A DNA stretch of 11,518 nt, from NCBI GenBank assembly GCA_003242495.1, contig QGUO01000071.1:1-11518 (forward strand). The letters run 5' to 3'. This document shows, piece by piece, positions 6,659-11,518 of the stretch; within the stretch, counting starts at the first letter, position 1, and each line of letters starts with the position of its first letter. The position numbers and the translations under genes were made by a program. The DNA comes from Pseudomonadota bacterium. GTDB taxonomy: Bacteria > Pseudomonadota > Gammaproteobacteria > Steroidobacterales > Steroidobacteraceae. Below the pieces are notes generated by a model. That model searched no databases and had not been told where the DNA came from. It worked only from the letters and a program-made list of their open reading frames with translations.

Positions 6659-7549
6659 GTGAACGCTTCCGCCGAACCGCTGCCCCTGCCCGAGGACCTC
6701 GCAGAGGGCGATGCACCGGTCAAGGACCGGATGACGACGACGCTGTTCCTGGCGGCGTTGTTTCACGGCATCGTGATCCTCGGCATCACCTTCGCAGCGC
6801 CCAGCCTGCGCCAGCCGAGCACCCCGACGCTCGAGGTGCTGCTGCTGACCCACGAGGACACCCGCGCGGCGGACAATCCAAACGCGCAGTACCTTGCGCA
6901 GCGCAGCCAGCAAGGTGCGGGCACTACCGAGGAGCGGGTGCGGCCGGCCAACCCGGCTTCCTCTCTGCTCACGGCACGGCAGGCCGGCGAGGCCGACGGC
7001 AACGGCAGCGAATACCAGCAGGCCGTCGACGGCGAGCGCGCCTCGGAGCTGCTCACCAGCCGCGACGCCGGCAGCGAGGTCTTGCCGCGCAGTGGCGAGA
7101 CCCGGCCGGCGCGCGACGCGCAGACGCCACTCGCGCTCGCCGCCACGCCGCCGAGCCCCATCGCGACCAACACACCCGACGAGACACTGCGCCTGCGCGG
7201 CCGGCGCCCCGACGGGCAGGTCGACATCGTGCCGAACACGCGCGAGTCGGCCGTGGCGCCCTACCTGGACGCCTGGCGACGCAAGGTCGAGCGCCTCGGC
7301 ACCCTCAACTTCCCGGAGGCCCTGCGTCACACCCCGCACACCGGCAACCCCGTGCTCGAGGTCGCCTTGCGCGCCGATGGCAGCCTCGGGGAGGTCGTGG
7401 TGCGCCGCTCGAGCGGCCGCAAGGAATTCGACCAGGCGGCGCTGTCCATCCTGCGCCTCGCCTCGCCCTTCGATCCCTTCCCGGCCGAGCTGCGCCAGCA
7501 ATACGAGGAATTGCGCTTCGCCTACGAATGGCAGTTTTTGGCGCAGTGA
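6659..7549 (+). CDS. TonB-family energy transducer (TonB3-like)
   Basis: This 296-residue protein has a TonB layout: a short cytoplasmic tail, one membrane segment at about residues 27-47, a long polar periplasmic linker and a C-terminal TonB domain from about residue 195. The membrane segment contains H36-G37, resembling the conserved membrane histidine that TonB needs for coupling to ExbB/ExbD. The C-terminal part shows the family pattern YLDAWRRKVERLGTLNFPEA, then LEVALRADGSLGEVVVRRSSG and FDQAALSILRLASPFDPFP. The linker is Glu/Arg/Ala/Ser-rich, without the Pro-Glu/Pro-Lys repeats of classical TonB. In P. aeruginosa the gene between gshB and algH is tonB3, which is needed for normal twitching and pilus assembly; by synteny this is its counterpart. 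The start is uncertain: GTG at 6659 keeps a 25-residue tail, while ATG at 6731, with AGGA 4 nt upstream, is the alternative. Confidence 0.85.
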   Translation: MNASAEPLPLPEDLAEGDAPVKDRMTTTLFLAALFHGIVILGITFAAPSLRQPSTPTLEVLLLTHEDTRAADNPNAQYLAQRSQQGAGTTEERVRPANPASSLLTARQAGEADGNGSEYQQAVDGERASELLTSRDAGSEVLPRSGETRPARDAQTPLALAATPPSPIATNTPDETLRLRGRRPDGQVDIVPNTRESAVAPYLDAWRRKVERLGTLNFPEALRHTPHTGNPVLEVALRADGSLGEVVVRRSSGRKEFDQAALSILRLASPFDPFPAELRQQYEELRFAYEWQFLAQ

Positions 7550-7735
7550 CTCGCGTAACGAAACGACCGGGGCGGCCGCTCGCCCGCCAGCCGGCCATGC
7601 ACCACACGGAAGGGCGCCCTGCAGGAAAAGCGCCGACCGGCCCCACACCGCCCCTCGTCATCTCTTGCAAACGGGGAATGCATCTTGCGCAAAGTGCTTG
7701 AGTACGCCCCGACGGGATCGGATACTTGCGCCACC

Positions 7736-8299
7736 ATGCCCACCGGAGACTATCTGACCAACACGTTCCTCGTCGCCATGCCGACGATGACGGACGCGAA
7801 TTTCGCCCAGACCGTCACGTACATCTGGGAACACAACGCCGAAGGCGCGCTCGGCATCGTGATCAATCGCCCGTTGCAGATGAAGCTCGCCGACGTGTTC
7901 GAGCAGCTCAAGATGCCCACGCCCCCGGGGGCGCTCGGCAGCCAGCCGGTGCTTCAGGGCGGGCCGGTGCAGACCGACCGCGGTTTCGTCGTGCATCGCG
8001 CCGGCACGCAGTGGGAGCACACCCGGCAGGTCTCGGCGAATTTGCAGGTCACCACCTCGCCCGACATCCTCGCCGCCATGTCCCGCGGCCAGGGGCCGGA
8101 CACCGCCATCGTCGCCCTCGGCTACGCCGGGTGGGGCGCCGGGCAGCTCGAGAGCGAGCTCGCCCAGAACGCCTGGCTGACGGTGCCCTGCGACGAGCGC
8201 GTCCTGTTTGACATTCCCTTCGCGGAGCGTTGGCACGCGGCGGGTCGGCTGCTCGGCATCGACCTGACCACCATCAGCGCCCAGGTAGGGCACGCCTGA
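7736..8299 (+). CDS. yqgE: YqgE/AlgH family protein (UPF0301)
   Basis: This is a 187-residue protein of the YqgE/AlgH family, whose biochemical role is still unclear; AlgH was linked to alginate regulation in Pseudomonas. Family stretches are plain: YLTNTFLVAMP near the N-terminus, TVTYIWEHNAEGALGIVINR, VLQGGPVQTDRGFVVH, and ALGYAGWGAGQLESELAQNA with WLTVP. I chose the ATG at 7736 because family members start just before this LxxxFLxAMP segment. An in-frame TTG at 7685 would add 17 residues with no homology I recognise. The 186-nt gap after the tonB-like gene holds one 10-bp palindrome (AGGGCGCCCT, 7611-7620) and no gene. The gene opens the yqgE-ruvX-pyrB-pyrK series and is 34 nt from ruvX, an association common in proteobacteria. 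Confidence 0.94.
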   Translation: MPTGDYLTNTFLVAMPTMTDANFAQTVTYIWEHNAEGALGIVINRPLQMKLADVFEQLKMPTPPGALGSQPVLQGGPVQTDRGFVVHRAGTQWEHTRQVSANLQVTTSPDILAAMSRGQGPDTAIVALGYAGWGAGQLESELAQNAWLTVPCDERVLFDIPFAERWHAAGRLLGIDLTTISAQVGHA

Positions 8300-8333
8300 C
8301 AGCGCGTCTCGACATGGCGGGGACCCGCGACCC

Positions 8334-8801
8334 GTGAGCGCCCCCGGCCCCCAGCTCTTCCTCGCCTTCGACTACGGCACCCGACGCCTGGGTGTCGCCA
8401 GCGGCGATACCCTGACGCGCACCGCGCGGGCCCTGACGACCCTCGACATGACGGCCGGCCCGCCGTGGCCGGACATCGCCGCGCTGGTGGCGGAATACCG
8501 CCCCGCGCAGCTGGTCGTCGGCGTGCCCTATAATATGGACGGCTCGCCGACCCGGCTGACGTCCGCCGCACGCAAGTTCGCCCGCGAACTGAGTCTCCGT
8601 CACGGCCTGCAGGTGGCGCTCGTCGACGAGCGCCAAAGCTCGCAGGAAGCGGAGGCGCAGCTGCGCGAAGCGCGCCGGCAAGGCGTCAAGCGGCGGCGCG
8701 TCACGCATGCGGACGTGGACATGGCCGCCGCGAAAGTCCTGCTGGAGCGCTGGCTCGAGACGCCGCAGGCAGCCGAGATCATCCACCCGGGCCGTCATTG
8801 A
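8334..8801 (+). CDS. ruvX: YqgF/RuvX family RNase H-fold nuclease
   Basis: This 155-residue protein has an RNase H-like fold. The family, annotated as a putative pre-16S rRNA nuclease or Holliday junction resolvase, acts in 16S rRNA 5'-end maturation in E. coli. Conserved acidic motifs are present: LAFDYGTRRLGVASG with the first catalytic Asp, VVGVPYNMDGSPTR, VDERQSSQEAE with the catalytic Glu region, and HADVDMAAAKVLLERWL with the C-terminal Asp. DERQSS differs mildly from the common DERLTT. The start is GTG at 8334, with a GGGGA-like stretch 11 nt upstream; no in-frame ATG lies nearby. The protein is slightly longer than the usual 135-145 residues. It lies 34 nt after yqgE, and the pyrB start follows 20 nt after its stop. 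Confidence 0.93.
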   Translation: MSAPGPQLFLAFDYGTRRLGVASGDTLTRTARALTTLDMTAGPPWPDIAALVAEYRPAQLVVGVPYNMDGSPTRLTSAARKFARELSLRHGLQVALVDERQSSQEAEAQLREARRQGVKRRRVTHADVDMAAAKVLLERWLETPQAAEIIHPGRH

Positions 8802-8803
8802 CA

Positions 8804-8810
8804 GAGAGGA
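8804..8810 (+). promoter_or_regulatory. Ribosome-binding site that sets the pyrB start
   Basis: GAGAGGA just after the ruvX stop lies 11 nt before a TTG at 8822. This favours 8822 over the in-frame TTG at 8798, which overlaps the ruvX stop and would place the Shine-Dalgarno inside the gene. Confidence 0.6.
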
Positions 8811-8821
8811 ACCACAGCTCC

Positions 8822-9826
8822 TTGAGCACCGATGCCCCCGCGGCCGCGAGCGCAAGCTCCACCATTCAGCGCGACAGCACCGGCCGCTTGCGCCATCTCA
8901 TCACCCTGGAAGGGCTGAGCCGCGAGGAGCTCACGGCGCTGCTCGACCTGGCACAGTTCTACGTGCGTGCACCGGGCGACTTCCCCGCACGGGACAAGAG
9001 CCTCGCCGGCCACACGGTCGCCAACCTGTTTTTCGAGCCGAGCACACGCACCCGCGTGTCCTTCGAGCTGGCCGCGCAACGTCTCGGTGCGGACGTGGTC
9101 AATCTCGACATGACCTCCTCGTCGCGCGCCAAGGGCGAGAGCGTGCTGGATACGATCTACACCTTGCAGGCCATGCACGCCGACATCCTGGTGATGCGCG
9201 ATGCCGAGCCCGGTCTGCCGGCTTACGTCGCCCGGCACGTCGCGCCACATGTCTGCATCCTGAACGCGGGCGAAGCGCACCTTTCCCATCCCACCCAGGG
9301 GCTGCTCGACGCCCTGACGATCCGCCAGCACAAGCCGGATTTCACGCAACTGCGTGTGTTGATCGCGGGCGACATCGCCCACTCGCGGGTGGCGCGCTCG
9401 GCCTGGCAGGCGCTCACCACGCTCGGTGTGGCCGAGCTGCGGATCGCGGCGCCGGACGATCTCATGCCGGCGGCCGGGGAGTTCGCCGGCGCGGTGCGCT
9501 ACGACGACCTGGACCGCGCCATCGAAGACGTGGACGTGGTGATGACGCTGCGCATCCAGCGCGAGCGCATGGGCGCGGCCCGGATCCAGGATGAACGCGG
9601 TTACCACCAGGCCTTCGGCATCACCGCTGCGCGCATGCGCCGCGCCAGGCCCGACGCGATCGTGATGCACCCGGGCCCGATGAACCGCGATGTGGAAATC
9701 GCCGGCGAGGTGGCCGACAGTCCGCAATCGGTCATTCAACAGCAGGTGACCAACGGGGTGGCGGTGCGCATGGCGGTGCTCGCCACCATCGTCCGTAACG
9801 TCCACGCCCGACGGCAGCTCCAATGA
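8822..9826 (+). CDS. pyrB: Aspartate carbamoyltransferase, catalytic chain
   Basis: PyrB joins carbamoyl phosphate and aspartate to give carbamoyl aspartate in pyrimidine synthesis. From the TTG at 8822 it has 334 residues, the length of the Pseudomonas class A enzyme and longer than the roughly 310 of E. coli PyrB; the extra residues are N-terminal. Catalytic motifs are intact: FFEPSTRTRVSFELAAQRLG (carbamoyl-phosphate site, S74-T-R-T-R78), SSSRAKGES (the mobile Ser/Lys loop), HPTQGLLDALT, GDIAHSRVARS, MTLRIQRERM and MHPGPMNRDVEI. The upstream TTG at 8798 overlaps the ruvX stop and is less likely. In Pseudomonas this chain assembles with the inactive dihydroorotase PyrC' encoded next door; here the next gene is pyrK-like, and no pyrI, pyrC' or pyrR is present in the window. 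The TGA at 9824-9826 overlaps an ATG in the pyrK frame. Confidence 0.97.
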   Translation: MSTDAPAAASASSTIQRDSTGRLRHLITLEGLSREELTALLDLAQFYVRAPGDFPARDKSLAGHTVANLFFEPSTRTRVSFELAAQRLGADVVNLDMTSSSRAKGESVLDTIYTLQAMHADILVMRDAEPGLPAYVARHVAPHVCILNAGEAHLSHPTQGLLDALTIRQHKPDFTQLRVLIAGDIAHSRVARSAWQALTTLGVAELRIAAPDDLMPAAGEFAGAVRYDDLDRAIEDVDVVMTLRIQRERMGAARIQDERGYHQAFGITAARMRRARPDAIVMHPGPMNRDVEIAGEVADSPQSVIQQQVTNGVAVRMAVLATIVRNVHARRQLQ

Positions 9827-9852
9827 GCGCAAATGGAGGATCGGCAGTCCAC

Positions 9853-10740
9853 ATGAGTTCCGAGCGACCGCACCGGGGGACGATATTTCTCGAGGATGCC
9901 GTGGTCATCGCCCAGGAGGCGTTCCCGGGCGACCAGTTCGTCCTGAGACTCGACGCGCCGCAGTGTGCGCGCGCCGCCACGCCCGGCTCGTTCGTCCACA
10001 TCAGGTGCCATGAGACCCTGCCGATGCGCCGCCCGCTGTCCATCATGCGGGTCAACGCCGCGAGTGGCTGGATCGAAGTGTTGTACAAGGTCGTCGGACC
10101 GGGTTTGCGCCTGCTCGGCCAGTGCAAGCCCGGCGACCGGGTGAGCACCCTCGGGCCGATCGGCGAGGGATTCACGCCGCACCCGGAGCGGCCACGCACC
10201 TTGCTGGTAGGCGGCGGCGTGGGCATCCCTCCCATGGTGTTCCTCGCCGAGACCTTGCGCGAGCGCACCGATGCGCGCTGGCAACCGCTGGTGCTGATGG
10301 GCTCGGAGGTGCCGTTCCCCTTCCGTGCGCGGCCTTCGACCATCATCGTGCCGGGGATACCCGAAGGCGCCATCGCCTGCATGCCGCTGCTCGACGAGTG
10401 GGGCATCCCCAGCCGGCTCGCCAGCCTCGCCGGTTATCCCGGCTGCCATGAGGGCTACGTGACGGATCTGGCCACCGCCTGGCTCGCCACGCTGAGCCGG
10501 GCGGCGCTCGACGAGGTCGAGATGTTCGCCTGCGGCCCCACGCCGATGCTGCGCGCCGCCACGGCGGTGGCGCGACGCTTCGGGATTCCCTGCCAGGTCT
10601 CGCTCGAGGAATTCATGGCGTGCGCCGTGGGCGGCTGCGCGGGCTGCACGGTGCCGGTCACCACGCCCGCAGGCCCTGCCATGAAGCGGGTCTGCGTCGA
10701 CGGTCCGGTGTTCGACGCCTACAGCGTGTTCCCCGCCTAG
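9853..10740 (+). CDS. pyrK: PyrK-like dihydroorotate dehydrogenase electron transfer subunit (FAD and [2Fe-2S])
   Basis: This 295-residue protein has the ferredoxin reductase-type layout of PyrK, which in class 1B enzymes passes electrons from the FMN of PyrD through a [2Fe-2S] centre and FAD to NAD+. Visible in order are the FAD-binding R59-R-P-L-S-I64, the nucleotide-binding VGGGVGIPPMVFLAE near residue 120, EMFACGPTPMLRA, and a C-terminal cluster C257-x4-C-x2-C-x15-C281. The last fits the PyrK iron-sulfur ligand pattern. The length slightly exceeds the usual 250-270. I chose the ATG at 9853, with GGAGGA (9835-9840) 12 nt upstream and conserved sequence from about residue 9. The ATG at 9823, overlapping the pyrB stop, would add ten residues and is possible. 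No pyrD partner lies in the window, so the electron donor is inferred; another oxidoreductase role cannot be excluded. Confidence 0.85.
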   Translation: MSSERPHRGTIFLEDAVVIAQEAFPGDQFVLRLDAPQCARAATPGSFVHIRCHETLPMRRPLSIMRVNAASGWIEVLYKVVGPGLRLLGQCKPGDRVSTLGPIGEGFTPHPERPRTLLVGGGVGIPPMVFLAETLRERTDARWQPLVLMGSEVPFPFRARPSTIIVPGIPEGAIACMPLLDEWGIPSRLASLAGYPGCHEGYVTDLATAWLATLSRAALDEVEMFACGPTPMLRAATAVARRFGIPCQVSLEEFMACAVGGCAGCTVPVTTPAGPAMKRVCVDGPVFDAYSVFPA

Positions 10741-10753
10741 CGTTCGTGCGCCG

Positions 10754-10776
10754 CGCGGACGCCTCGAGCGTCCGCG
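10754..10776. terminator. Hairpin between the convergent pyrK and pilU ends
   Basis: CGCGGACGC and GCGTCCGCG form a perfect 9-bp stem around a 5-nt CTCGA loop, in the 51-nt gap between the two convergent stop codons. The symmetry and place suit a bidirectional terminator or transcript-end protector. There is no T-run on either strand, so it is not a textbook intrinsic terminator and may act with Rho. Confidence 0.5.
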
Positions 10777-10791
10777 GCCCGGCATCCGCGC

Positions 10792-11518
10792 TTACCCGAA
10801 GTTGATCTTGGCCTCGAGGTTGGTGCGCGAGTCGGCGTAGTTGAGCGCATCCTCCATGGTGATGCGTCCGGCGCGGTAAAGTTCATAAAGCGCCGTGTCG
10901 AAGTGCTGCATGCCCTTTTCGCTGCTGGTGCGCAGCGCTTCCTTGGCACCGATCACGTCACCCTTCTTGATGAGCTCCTGCATGTGCGGCGTGTTGATGA
11001 GCAGCTCGACCGCCGCCACCCGCCGCTTGTTCTTACCCGGCACCAGGCGCTGCGCGATGATGGCGCGCAAGTACTGCGACAGATCCAGGAAGATCTGCGT
11101 GTGCTGATCGCGCGGGAACATGTTGATGATGCGATCGAGCGTCTCGGCGCTGTTGTTGGCGTGCAAGGTGGCGAGCACCAGGTGGCCCGTGCCGGCCAGC
11201 ATGATGGCCGACTCCATGGTCTCGCGGTCACGAATCTCGCCGATCAGCAGCATGTCGGGGGCGGCGCGCATGGCGCTGCGCAGGGCCCGGGCGTAGGACT
11301 TGGTGTCGAGGCCCACCTCGCGCTGATTGATGATGGATTTCTTGTTGGTGTGCAGGAACTCGATCGGATCCTCGATGGTGATGATGTGATCCGAAGAGTT
11401 CTCGTTGCGGTAGTTGATCATGGCCGCCAGCGTGGTGGACTTGCCCGAGCCCGTGGCGCCCACCATGAGCAGCAGACCGCGGCGCAGCATCACCAGCTCC
11501 TTGAGGATCTCGGGCAGG
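10792..11518 (-). CDS. pilU: PilU, PilT-type twitching motility ATPase, C-terminal part, cut by the right edge
   Basis: The frame is open from the TAA at 10792 to the window end, giving 241 residues of the C-terminal ATPase domain; by comparison with the usual 370-380 residues, about 130-140 N-terminal residues are missing. It shows Walker A GATGSGKST, the Asp box ITIEDPIEF, an atypical Walker B DMLLIGEIRD and the His box GHLVLATLHANN. These belong to secretion ATPases that power pilus retraction at the inner membrane. It reads as PilU, not PilT: the AIRNLIRE motif of PilT is replaced by THMQELI-like sequence (TPHMQELIKKGDV), and the tail ALNYADSRTNLEAKINFG matches PilU. An apparent start at 11493 (GTG) is internal, because in-frame LPEILKEL continues upstream. 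In Pseudomonas pilT-pilU also lie near the pyr genes and the Chp cluster. PilU normally works together with PilT, which would lie to the right. Confidence 0.92.
   Translation of the reverse strand, partial: LPEILKELVMLRRGLLLMVGATGSGKSTTLAAMINYRNENSSDHIITIEDPIEFLHTNKKSIINQREVGLDTKSYARALRSAMRAAPDMLLIGEIRDRETMESAIMLAGTGHLVLATLHANNSAETLDRIINMFPRDQHTQIFLDLSQYLRAIIAQRLVPGKNKRRVAAVELLINTPHMQELIKKGDVIGAKEALRTSSEKGMQHFDTALYELYRAGRITMEDALNYADSRTNLEAKINFG

Noticed and set aside
5582..7648. A 688-codon open frame on the minus strand across gshB and the tonB-like gene
   Set aside because: It spans two well-supported genes and the hairpin spacer, has no domain, and its length reflects few stops in GC-rich DNA.
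7698..7726. Possible yqgE promoter (TTGAGT, 17-nt spacer, GATACT)
   Set aside because: Both boxes are four-of-six matches, and transcription would begin about at the ATG, leaving no leader.
8795..9832. A 345-codon open frame on the minus strand opposite pyrB
   Set aside because: PyrB is unmistakable on the plus strand; the antisense product has shadow composition and no motif.
1..11518. CRISPR arrays, tRNA or rRNA genes, insertion sequences, phage or toxin-antitoxin modules
   Set aside because: No spaced direct repeats, cloverleaf-like segments, transposase motifs or terminal repeats were seen; nearly all sequence is explained by conserved core genes.

Overview
The window is GC-rich and almost fully coding. 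Gene content and order point to a non-enteric gammaproteobacterium with type IV pili. The order chpA-pilJ-pilI-pilH-pilG / gshB-tonB-yqgE-ruvX-pyrB ... pilU closely follows the Pseudomonas aeruginosa PA0395-PA0413 neighbourhood as I remember it. The species cannot be named from the sequence alone.

Left block (1-5258, minus strand): a Pil-Chp chemosensory operon that controls type IV pilus twitching and surface sensing. Read in the direction of transcription it holds pilG and pilH (CheY-like regulators), pilI (CheW-like adaptor), pilJ (membrane chemoreceptor) and chpA (hybrid histidine kinase), which runs off the left edge after 548 codons. No CheR-type methyltransferase gene (pilK) lies between pilJ and chpA. 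The genes are 7 to about 100 nt apart.

Middle (5259-7549): a 200-nt divergent region carries a perfect 7-7-7 inverted repeat next to a plausible gshB -10 box. Then come gshB (glutathione synthetase), a 234-nt spacer packed with perfect hairpins, and a TonB-family gene, probably the counterpart of P. aeruginosa tonB3, which is linked to twitching.

Right block (7736-10740, plus strand): a compact series of yqgE, ruvX, pyrB and a PyrK-like iron-sulfur flavoprotein. Compared with Pseudomonas, pyrR and the inactive dihydroorotase gene pyrC' are missing, and the pyrK-like gene sits right after pyrB. It is convergent with a pilU-type pilus ATPase gene that runs off the right edge, with a T-less hairpin between the two ends.

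I did not find a convincing new biological system. Most of the window is conserved core synteny. The points that merit a second look are the pyrB-pyrK arrangement, the inverted repeat at the gshB/pilG divergence, the hairpin cluster after gshB, and the missing pilK. Many long open frames opposite or across the real genes are GC-driven shadows and are left out.
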